64,000 nucleotides of DNA, from contig CAJUFI010000019.1 of NCBI GenBank assembly GCA_910585665.1, forward strand, positions 1 to 64,000, read 5' to 3'. The notes beneath the pieces were generated by a model. That model was not told the DNA's origin. It did not search any database and saw only the letters and a list, made by a program, of their open reading frames with translations. Origin of the DNA: an uncultured Acetatifactor sp. Its GTDB lineage: Bacteria > Bacillota > Clostridia > Lachnospirales > Lachnospiraceae. Below are positions 8,526 to 18,835 of the stretch, in pieces. The position numbers and the translations under genes were made by a program. Each line of letters begins with the position of its first letter. Within the stretch, counting starts at the first letter, position 1.

Positions 8526-10217
8526 ATGAAACGAGCAATGAAGCAATCCACACTGACCCTGATTCTGAACGGAATCTCCATCCTTACACTGTTTTTCATG
8601 GTATATTCCCTGCTGGCCTACAGCAAAATCAGCCGACAGCTCGATATAGCCAACGAAGAGCGGTTCGCCCTGACTTATAACGCCAACCGCTTCATGAACG
8701 GCTCCGCCTACCTGACCAACGAAGTGCGCGCCTTCTCCGCCACGGGCAGCAAAGAGCACTATGACAACTACTGGAAAGAAATCAACGAATGGAAGAACCG
8801 GGACCTGGGAGTGGCGGCCCTGCAGGAAATCGGCATCACTGACGAGGAGCAGGGCATGATCGACGATATGTTCGCCCTGTCCAACAAGCTGGTCCCTCTG
8901 GAAGAAGGAGCCATGAGGGAAGTCCAGGACGGACACATGGAAGACGCCATCGCCTATGTGTACGGTGATGACTACAGCAGTTCCATCGCCAAGATCAATG
9001 AACTGAAAGAGCAATTCCTCGACAGCCTGGACAGCCGGACGCTGGAACAGCTACATACCCTGGAACAGGAGGAGGACTCCATCCGCTTCAGCATGTTCTT
9101 CGCCCTGGCCATGGTGGGCATCATACAGCTGCTGAACATGATCGTCACCAGAATCATCGTCATGCGCCCGGTTCTTACCGTGAAAGACCAGATGAAAGAA
9201 ATCTCCATGGGCAACCTGTCTGCGGAGTTCTCTTTGAAGTCCGACACTTCCGAAATCGGAATGCTGGTGGCATCCATCCACGAGACAAAGCGCGAGCTCA
9301 AAAAATACATCATGGACATCGACTACATCCTGGCTCAGATGGCCCAGGGCAACATGAACCTGACTGTAGGGAACGACTATCGAGGGGAATTCCTTCCCAT
9401 CCAGGACGCCATGCGCCAGATTCTGGACGCTCTGAACAATGCCCTGCTCAAGATCAACCTGACGGCCGAACAGGTATCCGCGGAATCGGAGCGCATGGCC
9501 GCAGATGCCCAGACCCTGTCCAATGGCAATGTAGAGCAGGCTGCGGCAATCCAGCAGCTGTCCTCCAGTGTCCATGAAATTTCCAGACAGGTGGATCAGA
9601 CCTCCAACGATGCCGCGGATGCCAGACAGTCTTCCGAGGACGCCACCAGGCAGCTCCAGGCCTGCGACCAGAAAATGACAGAGCTGACGGCGGCCATAGC
9701 GGACATCTCCGCCTCCTCCCATCAGATTGGCGGCATCATCAAGACAATCAGCGACATCGCCTTCCAGACAAAGATTCTGGCGCTGAACGCGTCCGTAGAA
9801 GCGGCCCGGGCGGGAGAAGCCGGGAAAGGCTTCTCAGTGGTGGCAGATGAAGTGCAGAGCCTGGCCAATAAAAGCGCCAAATCCGCCCAGGACATCGCCA
9901 AGCTCATCGAAACTTCCATGCAGCTGGTCAGCTATGGCTCCAGCCTATCCTCTGACACCACTCAGGCGCTGGTAGAAGTGATTTCCAGTTCAAAAAAATC
10001 CACAGAGCTGGTGGAGCGGATAGCGGAGTCCGCCGTGGAGCAGTCTACATCCCTGAAGCAGTTGACCCAGGGCATGGAGCAGATTTCCGATGTCGTCCAG
10101 AGCAATGCCGCAACGGCTGAGAAATCAGCAGCCTCCGCTCAGAAGCTGAACGACCAGGCTGCCGAGCTCAAGCGATCCGTCCAGCGGTTCCAGCTCCGCA
10201 CTTTTGGGACGCGGTAG
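8526..10217 (+). CDS. Methyl-accepting chemotaxis protein
   Basis: The 563-residue receptor has an N-terminal membrane helix (about 10-32) and an extracytoplasmic four-helix-type sensor of about 150 residues. A second membrane helix follows near residues 190-212, then a HAMP domain and a cytoplasmic signalling coiled coil. The tip that contacts CheA and CheW is seen as [20 protein letters not shown] (consensus has QTNLLALNAAIEAARAGE). The ribosome site AGGAGGA precedes the ATG. The stimulus cannot be inferred. The gene stands alone between decayed genes and ends in a strong terminator. No flagellar or che genes are in the window, so it must work with signalling proteins encoded elsewhere. Confidence 0.93.
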   Translation: MKRAMKQSTLTLILNGISILTLFFMVYSLLAYSKISRQLDIANEERFALTYNANRFMNGSAYLTNEVRAFSATGSKEHYDNYWKEINEWKNRDLGVAALQEIGITDEEQGMIDDMFALSNKLVPLEEGAMREVQDGHMEDAIAYVYGDDYSSSIAKINELKEQFLDSLDSRTLEQLHTLEQEEDSIRFSMFFALAMVGIIQLLNMIVTRIIVMRPVLTVKDQMKEISMGNLSAEFSLKSDTSEIGMLVASIHETKRELKKYIMDIDYILAQMAQGNMNLTVGNDYRGEFLPIQDAMRQILDALNNALLKINLTAEQVSAESERMAADAQTLSNGNVEQAAAIQQLSSSVHEISRQVDQTSNDAADARQSSEDATRQLQACDQKMTELTAAIADISASSHQIGGIIKTISDIAFQTKILALNASVEAARAGEAGKGFSVVADEVQSLANKSAKSAQDIAKLIETSMQLVSYGSSLSSDTTQALVEVISSSKKSTELVERIAESAVEQSTSLKQLTQGMEQISDVVQSNAATAEKSAASAQKLNDQAAELKRSVQRFQLRTFGTR

Positions 10218-10234
10218 CATCTGGCATCAGAGAA

Positions 10235-10278
10235 GGGGCTGCCGGGAAATGGCACCATTTCCCGACAGCCCCTTTTTT
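10235..10278 (+). terminator. Rho-independent terminator after the chemoreceptor
   Basis: An 18-bp stem with one mismatch (10235-10252 with 10255-10272, GGGGCTG…CAGCCCC) is followed by six T residues. It ends exactly where the convergent AAA-ATPase remnant ends. Confidence 0.9.
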
Positions 10279-10433
10279 CATATTTGTATTGCACTATCTA
10301 TATGTAAACTCTGACGCAGCAGCAGCGCCTGTATCACAGATGACTTCCCCATCCCATTCATGCCAAAAAACAGATTCAGATTTTGCAATGGCAGGGATAT
10401 TTTCTTAAGAGACTTAAAATTTTCTATCTGCAT
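10278..10433 (-). pseudogene. N-terminal remnant of an AAA/ABC-type ATPase (51 codons)
   Basis: The short frame starts MQIENFKSLKKISLPLQN and contains the Walker A motif FFGMNGMGKSSVIQALLLLRQ-like (GMNGMGKSS at residues 24-32), then stops after 51 codons. This is the start of an OLD/DUF3696-type AAA ATPase whose remaining several hundred residues (ABC signature, Walker B) are missing. It starts five bases beyond the stop of the DUF262 remnant, so the two once formed an operon. Pairs of DUF262 proteins and AAA ATPases occur among phage-defence or restriction-like genes. Both are broken here. Confidence 0.65.
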
Positions 10434-10437
10434 ATAA

Positions 10438-11061
10438 TTAATCATCCGCTAATACCTCTTGAAAGATTTTATAGATTTTAGAATGTCTATCCTGAACATT
10501 CCGGATTTTTGCCGTTCCATTCGTAATGTTATCCAGGAATTCCGCATCCCTTAATAACGCCGTATAGCTATGGAGCAACTGCTCTTTTCTCTCCAATAAT
10601 ATCAGGCAGTCCTGTTCGCTTAGTTTGGCCAGATTAACCGACACCGCATCATAAAGCGGCTTATTTATTCCCCCATATCTGCCATTTGCATTCAGCTTCC
10701 TGAACGCCGTATCTCCGAAAATTCAACGGGCATATGTCATTGCCTTCAAAAAGTCTTTGCGGCATCTTTCCAGCGTATCATCATCTTCTTTTTGCAGCCT
10801 AATCATGGCATCGTTTAAAAAATCCTCCAGATTTCCCCCATACCGCTCCACCCCCAATAAGCGGAACGCAATGAAACGGTTGACAAATTCACAGTCAAGC
10901 ATTCTCGAAGAATCTATCTTCCCCCTGGCGGCCTGAACAAACCCATCTGAATGTGCCAATTCTTTCAGCAAATCAGCAGCCTGGCCTCTGTATACTGAAT
11001 TTTTTATCTCAGCCGGCTCCAAGTGTCTCTGATAACTCCAGCGCTTCGCTGGAAGTCGCAT
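10438..11061 (-). pseudogene. DUF262-family protein, truncated and with an internal stop
   Basis: Two frames in the same phase, 11061-10723 and 10720-10438, together encode the C-terminal part of a DUF262 (GmrSD-like) protein. The first has HLEPAEIKNSVYRGQA and the region MLDCEFVNRFIAFRLLG; the second has FGDTAFRKLN and GRYGGINKPLYDAVSVNLAKL. A single TGA at 10723-10725 splits them, consistent with one nonsense mutation. The N-terminal nuclease core (DGQQR region) is missing upstream. The gene is therefore non-functional twice over. It sits directly upstream of the AAA remnant, so a former two-gene defence-type module is likely. Confidence 0.65.
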
Positions 11062-11073
11062 AATTCTCCTTTT

Positions 11074-13203
11074 TTATTTTGTTGGCGTGGCGGTAGGCAT
11101 TGGAGCCGGTGTCTCTGTCGGTATGACTGTCGACTCTGAAACACGAGCATTCCCATTCGGTATTATGTTTTCGCTCTCAATTCCCCATATCCCAATGGTA
11201 GACACATAGCCAAGCCGGAAGCGCAGAAACTCTCTTCCGTCCAGCGTTATCTGCTCTGCCGTCAGCGGTTCCAACTGACCGTTTCTGTCCAAAGCCACAA
11301 ACTGAAGCTTGCGTCCGCGCAGGGATTCCGGTATGGGAAGTTCCACATCGAGAGCCTGGCTTCCAAGCTTCGTCAGGGGAATCCCGCTGGCATCCGTCAA
11401 TGTCAATCCATAGATGACCATATCCTCTGGAAGGCCGCTCCGGAAGGAACGCTGAAAAGCGCTTTCCATCCCGCTGACATCCTCCGGCGTCTCCACAGAC
11501 AGGACATAGCTCCTGGCGGCTTCCTCCAGCGTGGCGGACGCCCCATCCAGTCCCTCCACTGTGACGCCCGGCTCCCCGCTATCCGTGCCGTCATAGACAC
11601 GGTAAGCCTCATTGGCAAGCCTGGTGGCCGAAGTCTCATAAGTGTATTCCGCTTCCCTGCCCTCATGGGCGATTACAGCATTCCCAAAGGCTTTCAGCCC
11701 TACCTTCTCCAGCGAAACAGGCACCGATATCTCCTGCATGGTATTTCCAAGGAAAGCCCTGTCTTTGACTTCCTGGACATTTTTTCCAAAAGAGATCTGG
11801 CTCAGGTTCGTGCAGCCTTCAAAAGCCCCCTCTCCAACCACCAGCAAGCTGTCCGGGAAAGACACGCTTTCTATCTCCTCATGCCCCTGGAACGCCTCCG
11901 CGGCTATGACGCGCACGCCCTCAGGAACCGCTACCTCTTTCGAATTCCCTCGATAGGCCACCAGGACACCGCCAGACACCAGGAAGTCTCCCGTTTCTGC
12001 GCTGCCCTCTCCATCCTCAGGGTTTCCGTCCGCCAGGAAACCGTCCACCCACAGGCTGTGTTCAAAAGCCTTCGGCTCCACACACATGACACTGTCCGGC
12101 AGCGTCACGTCCCCTAACTGGGTACAATGATAGAATGCTCCATAATCAATCTGCTCCAGGCCCTGGGGAAGAGCGATGCCTGTCAGGGAGCTTCTGCTGA
12201 AAGCGAACTGGCCTATCTCCACAATCCCATCCGCCAGCGTCAGGTCCCCCAGGTTCGCATTTCGATAATGCGCCTGATCCGCCACTGTATGGCCGTCCAC
12301 TATCCTGTACTTCGGAATGCCGCCGTCCTGGGCGCCGCTGCCTTCGGTGGAATCCGTGCCCGCTTCCCCGGAGGACGCCGAATCCGTCCCCTGAGCGAAA
12401 CCAGCCCCTGCTCCCGCACCGAATACCTGGGGTCTGGTATTGTCCATGAACACTACCGCCTGGTTCCCCACTATCTGGGTCGATCCCAGCAAGGCACCCA
12501 CGGGCTCCGCTGGCAATGGCTCCGGCTCGGCAGGCTCCTCAGAAGGTGACGGCTCTTCCGGCTCCGGCGTCTGTGTCGCCATAATCTCCTGTACGATGCT
12601 CGCCCAAAAACTGTTGGATGGCTTCTGGTACCCTGGCATCTCCTTCTGGCGCTCATAGAAAGCCGCCGCATATTCTTCAGCGGCGCTCCCCTCCTCATAG
12701 TGGATGGTAAGCTTGACGCAGCCGTCAAATGCCGTCTCATGGATGTTCACCGTCTCCGGCGGAATCGTCACATCCGTCAGATTGGCGCAATCCTTAAAAG
12801 CCTCAATCCCTATGGAAGTCACAGAGGAGGGGACGGATATCTGCTGCAGCCCTGTACATTTCGTGAAGGCATAATCTCCAATTTCACTGAGCCCTTTTCC
12901 CAGGACTACCGTATCCAAATTGTCACAGCCCCAGAAAGCATAGGATTCAATCTGCCTGACCGAATTCGGCATCACTACCAGCTCGATATTCGCATCATCC
13001 TCAAAGGCACCATTACCGATGATCTGCACAGTATCCGGAACGGACACGTTCTTGTCCGTCCCTCGGTATCTTTTCAGCGTGCTTCCCTCAATTTGAAAAT
13101 CGGAAGCAGATGTTGACGCATCTGCTTCCGCCATAGGAAGCTGCATGATTACCAGTGCCGCCAATGTCAGCAGGACACCTGAAATACGCTTTTTCCTTTT
13201 CAT
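11074..13203 (-). CDS. Secreted leucine-rich repeat protein (BspA type)
   Basis: The 709-residue protein has a signal peptide (KRKKR, then a hydrophobic stretch to about residue 24, with an Ala-rich cleavage region). Two blocks of BspA-type LRR_5 repeats follow (about 60-165 and 305-500), each unit of the form IG..AF..C.NL..V.IP.S. The blocks are separated by a Glu/Pro and Gly/Ser-rich linker (about 205-300). The C-terminal third is a beta-rich domain ending in a Thr/Pro tail (TETPAPMPTATPTK) without membrane anchor or sortase motif. Such proteins bind host or bacterial surfaces. It lies 27 bases downstream of the larger LRR gene and is probably co-transcribed with it. Confidence 0.85.
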   Translation of the reverse strand: MKRKKRISGVLLTLAALVIMQLPMAEADASTSASDFQIEGSTLKRYRGTDKNVSVPDTVQIIGNGAFEDDANIELVVMPNSVRQIESYAFWGCDNLDTVVLGKGLSEIGDYAFTKCTGLQQISVPSSVTSIGIEAFKDCANLTDVTIPPETVNIHETAFDGCVKLTIHYEEGSAAEEYAAAFYERQKEMPGYQKPSNSFWASIVQEIMATQTPEPEEPSPSEEPAEPEPLPAEPVGALLGSTQIVGNQAVVFMDNTRPQVFGAGAGAGFAQGTDSASSGEAGTDSTEGSGAQDGGIPKYRIVDGHTVADQAHYRNANLGDLTLADGIVEIGQFAFSRSSLTGIALPQGLEQIDYGAFYHCTQLGDVTLPDSVMCVEPKAFEHSLWVDGFLADGNPEDGEGSAETGDFLVSGGVLVAYRGNSKEVAVPEGVRVIAAEAFQGHEEIESVSFPDSLLVVGEGAFEGCTNLSQISFGKNVQEVKDRAFLGNTMQEISVPVSLEKVGLKAFGNAVIAHEGREAEYTYETSATRLANEAYRVYDGTDSGEPGVTVEGLDGASATLEEAARSYVLSVETPEDVSGMESAFQRSFRSGLPEDMVIYGLTLTDASGIPLTKLGSQALDVELPIPESLRGRKLQFVALDRNGQLEPLTAEQITLDGREFLRFRLGYVSTIGIWGIESENIIPNGNARVSESTVIPTETPAPMPTATPTK

Positions 13204-13230
13204 ATATTACCTCTTGTTCTCTACAGAGCC

Positions 13231-16200
13231 CTAATTCCTCGCCCGCACAGCCACCTTCTGCTTCTTTTTGGAGTCTCCCTTGTTGTCTTTCACCATGAAC
13301 ATGACGAAGGACAGGCAGGCCAGGCCGATGGACAAGAACCACTTGGGATGGATGCCGTCCCCTGTCTTAGGAGTGCTGTCCGAAATCGTACCGTCAGACA
13401 GATTCGTCACATCCACATAAATCAGGTAAGGCGAAAAATGCTCTGCCGTGAAGGTGATGCAGGCCACTCCATTGATAGTGGAGAACCTGGGATTCAGCTT
13501 ATCCAGCCGGTCATTCACGACGCCTGCCACCTTATTGTTGCCTGCGTACTGAATCAGGGAATCCGGCAGCGGCAGCGTAATGTTCACTGACAGGCCGGTG
13601 GTGTCCGTAATCTTCGTATTTCCTGTGGAATCATACAGAGAGATGTCCATGGGGAAATACTTGATATTGTCCAGGCTGCCGTACTCTGCCTGCAATGCCT
13701 TCAGGGCTGCCTCAGCAGCTGCGCTGCTCTCTGTCACCTTTATGGTGAAATTATCCGAAGAACCGTTTACGGTAGCGGAAACCACTCCTGTATTGGACAG
13801 GCCATTCTTGTCTATGACCACCGTGGTGCCTCCCGTGGAACTGGAACCGCCAGGTCTGGTGTTAGTACCTGTGCCGGTACCGGAAGTAGTATTACCCGAT
13901 CCTGTGCTGCCGCCCACTGTAGTGGATGTGGTTCCTCCTTTAAAATTCGCGATGACTGCCACATCGTGATCTGGCATGGTGATGATGGCTGAGGCAAGCG
14001 TCTTGTCCGTGACCACTGTATCTGCTGGGCTCACCGTCCAGCCGCTGAACGTCTGCCCTCTGCCAGGTTCATTGGCCGTGATGATAATCTGCGCCCCTGG
14101 CACATAGCTTCCGGAGCCGCTTCCGTTGTGCACCAACAGGCTATGGTAACCGGAGTTATCGCTGCCCGTGCCCTTCGGCTTATATACGGCCACTACCGCC
14201 ACATCCTTATCCGGCATGGTGATGATGGTGACTGAGCGGGTCTTATCTGTGATGACCGTATCTGCCGGACTTACGTCCCACTCGCTGAATTCCATGCCGT
14301 CAGCGGGGGCATTTGCCGTGATGATGATCTGTTCGTCCTTCGCGTAATATCCTGAACCAGAGCCGTTCAATACCTCCAGCGTATGCTGGCCTTCTGCCGG
14401 CCCGCCGGGATTACCGGGGTTACTCGGATTACTCGGATTATTCGGGTCGTCAGGATTGCTCGGGTTGCTCGGATCGTCCGGATTATTCGGGTCATCAGGG
14501 TCACCCGGTACATTGCCATAACCTGCTATAAACTCCAGATCCTCCGTCACAATCAGTTTCCGCAACTCGCTGGCCGACAGCAATTCGCCTGTAGCCTTGT
14601 TCCTCCAGGTAGTGATGCGCCGCTCTTCCTCGTCATTGTTATACACAGGCGGGTTCACTGCTGTGCCGGGCTTGGCCTCTGTCTCAAAAAGGACAGTCGT
14701 CCAGTCCTCATCGTAGAACACTACCCTGTATCCGTCCGCATATATCGCTTTGATATCCAGATTACGTGTCACATATTGGTAATCCTCAGAGTCCCATCCT
14801 CTGAAAGTATGATCGGGCCACTCCGGCACTTCCGAATCGTCAGGCTTCTGGACTGCGGTGCCAGGCTGCACATAATCGTATCCCTTTATCAGTTTTCCGT
14901 CATCTTCGCCGGTCTCTTCATCATATCCCCAAAAGTTAACGATATAATATCCGGCGATTTCTCTCCAGTTGTCATCTCCTATCTTCTGGGCGAAAGCCTG
15001 GCTCAGGCTTCCGTCCGGGCTCTGGATGATCAATGAACCCAGGTCAGTGTACTCATTGGCATTGCCGCTTGTATTCTTGAACATATCCTCGTCCAGGATG
15101 CATCTCATGTTAGGTACTGTCAGATTTCTTATCTTACTGTCAGTGAACGCATCCTCTTCAATCGTAGCACATGTCACCGGCAGGATAACTGTCTGCAATC
15201 CCGGCGTGCCCGATTCCGTATCCTGGAACACGCCCTTAGGCAGAGTGGCGAATTGCGCATTGCCCAAATCCACGGTATATACATCCGTATTCCGGAACGC
15301 TTCCGGATAGATTTCTGTAATTCCGGCCGTCTCTGAACTTTCTACCGTAGAGCTTCCTCTGCTGTTGAGATATTCAATCAGGGCTTTCTTCGTACCATCT
15401 TCATTCAGTGAATAGATGATGGATTTGTCACAGGTGAAATTAGGGCCTCCCTGGAAGTCCACATTCGTCAGCTTATCACATCCTATGAAAGGAGCGACTC
15501 CCATCGTTGTAGCATTGGGCGCAACACTGACCGCCATCAGGTTCGCACAGTCTTTAAAGGCATATTTTCCGATAGACTCGATGTTGCCCAGCAAAGCTAC
15601 TGAAGAGAGGTACTCAGCTTTTTCAAAAGCATTTTCCGGTACATCCCTCAAACCGTATGTAGTAACAGTTTTTACGGGGATTGTTACCGGTTTTCCTTCA
15701 TTCTGCTTGCTTTCTATGGTTTTTTTCTCTTCCGCCTCCGAATCCCTGAACAAACCTGCCTTCACGGCCTCGATTCCTGCCGGAAGGTTGATGTTCAACG
15801 TGGCATCTATAATCTGTTGCTCATAAGTAGACGGCTCCTTGGTATCGTTGTCACTAATCATATCAACGCCAGAATCCCATATGCCTAAACATTTCTTAGC
15901 AGCATTGATTGCTGCAGCTTGATACTCATCTGTCATGTAATAATAAGTATCCGCATTATAATGATTATTCTGCACCTTACATGAGGTAATGTGGCCGTCC
16001 GCATCCTTTTGGGGAGCAATAATCCCCTTCAACAAATTCGTCAGTGTAGGATACTCTAGCAACGTGTTCCTATCCGTGACAGGATCGTACTGCACCTTCA
16101 GGTTCGTGGGCCATCCGCTGTAATATGTGATATATACGTCCGCCGGCTGGGAGCCTGCATTAATATTGTTCGCCGGATCCATGGCATACTCGAAGGATCC

Positions 16201-18315
16201 GCACTGTACGGTCTCCGTGGAAATGGGTCCAATGAAGTTCAGCACAGGCGTTGCCGTGGAAGGACTCCCTTCCTGCGTCTTGAATGCATTGGCTTCAATC
16301 GTCAGGTTGGAAGGGTCAACAAAAAGCACATTCTTCAGATTATAGCAGCCCTGGAAAGCCTCCGTCCCGATTTTCGTCAGTGACGCCGGGATGGTCACAT
16401 TGGTCAGGACAGTATTATTCCGGAAGCCGCCCTCCGCTATCTCTGCTACTGCCAGAGGACCTACCTGTCCTGGAATGTTCAAGTTCTTCAGGCCGCTGTC
16501 TATGATGACATTCGTTACTTTTCCTGTATTGCCTTCGTCTATACGTGTCACCTCAAAAATGGCGTTCAGCGCATAGAAACCGTCCGCACTTAACGTAGAA
16601 GACTCATCCGGAATCTTCTTCTCATAGATTTCCTCATCCGAATATTTGAATACAAAGTAATTCGTTATGGCCGTATTTTCAAGCGCACTGCCCTTCGGGC
16701 CTTCAAAATAAAAGGTGCTGTCGACACCTTGCCGGAAATCTCTGAAAGAATAGTAATTATCATTATCCACGAAGTTCACGCGGGTGGTCTCGCCTGTGGC
16801 ATAGATATGCTTCAGGCTGGTACATCCTTCAAATGTGCTGACCCGAATATCGCTCTCGCCATAGGTATTAGGCAGAATCAGCTCACCTAATGCCACGCAA
16901 TATGCAAACGCATAATAGCCTATGGAACTCAGGCTGCCGCTGATTGTCGGTTCCGCTTCGCCCCCGGATTCCGAGTCATCTACAGCACCTGGCCTGAGCA
17001 AATTGACCTTTGCCAGATTCCTGCATGCTTCAAATGCTGAATCACCGATTTTCAGGACATTGCATGCATCAAACTCCGTCAGACCGGAACAATTATAAAA
17101 AGCATGGTCACCGATTACTACGTTCAGCGCGTTGGCGCCTATCGTAAAGGAACTAAGGCTGTCGCACCCGCTGAATGCATGATTGCCGATTTCCACAACG
17201 GAATCGCTCAATTCCACTGTTGAAATATGGGTTCCGGCAAACGCATAATTTCCTATACCCACAAGGTTGGGTTCGACAACAAGGGAAGAGACTGTTGCGG
17301 TAGAGAAGATTCCCTTGCCAACAATTTGATCTACACCTTGATCATCTTTTTGCTTTGAAACTACATTTTGAATTTTATTGTCCGCGTCAACATATTGGTT
17401 GCCAATGTAGTAGACGGGAATATTCTTGATACGTTCTACTGAAACTTCGTTTGCAGCTACCCACTTATCCTTATTTTCGTCCCCTGCAGGAATTCCTTGA
17501 TCATTAAGCTTAATCCCCAATTCCTGTGCAAGTACATCCAACTTACCACCTTTAGCTTCTAGTGCCTGTGGAGTAAGCCCTTCTATAAAAAACAGAGAGG
17601 CATCACTTGTTCTTCCATCTGTTCGATTTGCTACATATTCCAAATCCTTCCATGTGTCACGAGTCCTGAAATAACAAGGGTGATATTCCTCCAAATAATA
17701 ATACTTCTCTTGTGTGATACCACCCTTCCCATCGTCATATCCCAAAAATTCGCCATCCTCATCTCTAACTTCTTCCCGCACCATTTCCGTCTTATAGAAC
17801 AGGAATTCACCATTCCTTCCTCCAAGCGCACAGGAATACCCATCATAAGGAGCATAAGCATCCAATGTAGCCGGAATCGTCAGCTGGTTTCCTACATTAT
17901 TCAATTGATTCTGATTGTCATATCCCACAATGACCGCATACTGCGCATCATTATGTATATTATGAACCACAAAACTAAAGTTCAGATTTTCACTTTTATA
18001 GATTTTAGGTGTATTCTGTCCATTCAGAAAACCAGGATTTGTCAATACATCCGGAATGCTGGTGGCACCCCAATTACCGGTGGCCGTTTCATTCAGAGAA
18101 GCTGTTGCAATAGATACCTTCATTTTATCTCTGGTTGTATTCGGCCGCTCTGTTGGGGTCTCATCTGCAGTTGCATCTGTGCCTTCCCCTTCCGCCTGCA
18201 GATAATCCACCGGAATCGCAGCGACCACAAGGGCAGACACCAGGAACATAGTTCCCAATGTCTTGCGAATATTTCTCCATAATCTTCTGCTTTTTTTCTT
18301 TACAGCTCTACTCAT
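13231..18315 (-). CDS. Large cell-wall-anchored leucine-rich repeat surface protein
   Basis: The start at 18315 has GGAGGAG seven bases upstream, giving 1694 residues. It begins with a basic signal peptide. A unique region precedes long BspA-type LRR_5 repeats (roughly 320-1090), and then two InlB-type beta repeats with the typical FRGW block. An Asn/Pro/Asp linker made of short PDDPNNPSNP-like repeats leads to two near-identical ~80-residue modules (…EVLNGSGSGYYAKDEQIIITA…, VHNGSGSGSYVPGAQIIITA). The C terminus is a beta domain followed by TPKTGDG, a membrane helix and KKKQK, a sortase sorting signal. TPKTG resembles the SPKTG/PPKTG motifs used by clostridial class B sortases, and a class B sortase is encoded at 22055-23302. 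Likely an adhesin. Confidence 0.85.
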   Translation of the reverse strand: MSRAVKKKSRRLWRNIRKTLGTMFLVSALVVAAIPVDYLQAEGEGTDATADETPTERPNTTRDKMKVSIATASLNETATGNWGATSIPDVLTNPGFLNGQNTPKIYKSENLNFSFVVHNIHNDAQYAVIVGYDNQNQLNNVGNQLTIPATLDAYAPYDGYSCALGGRNGEFLFYKTEMVREEVRDEDGEFLGYDDGKGGITQEKYYYLEEYHPCYFRTRDTWKDLEYVANRTDGRTSDASLFFIEGLTPQALEAKGGKLDVLAQELGIKLNDQGIPAGDENKDKWVAANEVSVERIKNIPVYYIGNQYVDADNKIQNVVSKQKDDQGVDQIVGKGIFSTATVSSLVVEPNLVGIGNYAFAGTHISTVELSDSVVEIGNHAFSGCDSLSSFTIGANALNVVIGDHAFYNCSGLTEFDACNVLKIGDSAFEACRNLAKVNLLRPGAVDDSESGGEAEPTISGSLSSIGYYAFAYCVALGELILPNTYGESDIRVSTFEGCTSLKHIYATGETTRVNFVDNDNYYSFRDFRQGVDSTFYFEGPKGSALENTAITNYFVFKYSDEEIYEKKIPDESSTLSADGFYALNAIFEVTRIDEGNTGKVTNVIIDSGLKNLNIPGQVGPLAVAEIAEGGFRNNTVLTNVTIPASLTKIGTEAFQGCYNLKNVLFVDPSNLTIEANAFKTQEGSPSTATPVLNFIGPISTETVQCGSFEYAMDPANNINAGSQPADVYITYYSGWPTNLKVQYDPVTDRNTLLEYPTLTNLLKGIIAPQKDADGHITSCKVQNNHYNADTYYYMTDEYQAAAINAAKKCLGIWDSGVDMISDNDTKEPSTYEQQIIDATLNINLPAGIEAVKAGLFRDSEAEEKKTIESKQNEGKPVTIPVKTVTTYGLRDVPENAFEKAEYLSSVALLGNIESIGKYAFKDCANLMAVSVAPNATTMGVAPFIGCDKLTNVDFQGGPNFTCDKSIIYSLNEDGTKKALIEYLNSRGSSTVESSETAGITEIYPEAFRNTDVYTVDLGNAQFATLPKGVFQDTESGTPGLQTVILPVTCATIEEDAFTDSKIRNLTVPNMRCILDEDMFKNTSGNANEYTDLGSLIIQSPDGSLSQAFAQKIGDDNWREIAGYYIVNFWGYDEETGEDDGKLIKGYDYVQPGTAVQKPDDSEVPEWPDHTFRGWDSEDYQYVTRNLDIKAIYADGYRVVFYDEDWTTVLFETEAKPGTAVNPPVYNNDEEERRITTWRNKATGELLSASELRKLIVTEDLEFIAGYGNVPGDPDDPNNPDDPSNPSNPDDPNNPSNPSNPGNPGGPAEGQHTLEVLNGSGSGYYAKDEQIIITANAPADGMEFSEWDVSPADTVITDKTRSVTIITMPDKDVAVVAVYKPKGTGSDNSGYHSLLVHNGSGSGSYVPGAQIIITANEPGRGQTFSGWTVSPADTVVTDKTLASAIITMPDHDVAVIANFKGGTTSTTVGGSTGSGNTTSGTGTGTNTRPGGSSSTGGTTVVIDKNGLSNTGVVSATVNGSSDNFTIKVTESSAAAEAALKALQAEYGSLDNIKYFPMDISLYDSTGNTKITDTTGLSVNITLPLPDSLIQYAGNNKVAGVVNDRLDKLNPRFSTINGVACITFTAEHFSPYLIYVDVTNLSDGTISDSTPKTGDGIHPKWFLSIGLACLSFVMFMVKDNKGDSKKKQKVAVRARN

Positions 18316-18654
18316 CTCGTTACTCCTCCGCGATTCTTTGCCATTTCTGCAAAAATCCAATCTTCTGCCTCACACAGACTGAAAGCGCCGAAAGCCTGCC
18401 TCTCTGTTCCCTGGCCTTTCCGTGCCGCCATGGAGCAGAACCGGCATCCCTGCCGCTGAGAGCCATGCTTCCATCTGCATTTATCTACTAATCCTATTTA
18501 TACGATATCCGCCCTGTCTCTGTTACAGCCCATGTCTTTCTCGGCCGCATACAAAGGCATTCTATATATGTATCGTCATTTTTGACCCATCCGATTAGCT
18601 TTTTATTCTTTCATACGCAATTTTTATATTTGGAGTCAGAAGCCCTCCCTATTA
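18316..18654. other. Leader region of the large LRR gene without recognised element
   Basis: This 340-base stretch contains no convincing gene. On the minus strand TATAAAT near 18497-18503 could be a -10 element for the LRR operon, but its -35 partner is poor. Several short complementary segments suggest a structured leader. I compared it by eye with cyclic di-GMP and cobalamin riboswitch consensus blocks and saw no match. Confidence 0.3.
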
Positions 18655-18702
18655 TTTTACTATATCTTGAAATAATTTCAAGCCCTTTTGCCAGATATAG
18701 TA
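18655..18702. repeat. Dispersed hairpin repeat, copy 1
   Basis: About 48 bp shared with 23435-23482. Both begin TTTTACTATATCT and share the loop AATAATTTCAAG.CCTTTT. In this copy ACTATATCT (18659-18667) pairs perfectly with AGATATAGT (18693-18701). It lies in the intergenic gap between the LRR gene and the broken Rpn gene. Confidence 0.6.
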
Positions 18703-18835
18703 ATCTTTCCTGACAGAAATTGTTTCCATTTCACTGCCCATCCCATATTTACTGTCTTTCCACGGAAAAAAGGCCGGAGGGCTCCCAGCCTATTTTCCAA
18801 ATATAAGGTTTGGTCTTTTTGCAAGGCGCATTTAA

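Noticed and set aside
14383..14520. Short DNA repeats in the LRR gene as a possible regulatory repeat
   Set aside because: They encode the Asn/Pro/Asp linker of the surface protein and need no other explanation.
18361..18540. Possible cyclic di-GMP or cobalamin riboswitch in the LRR leader
   Set aside because: Some GC-rich complementary segments, but conserved core blocks of these classes were not found.
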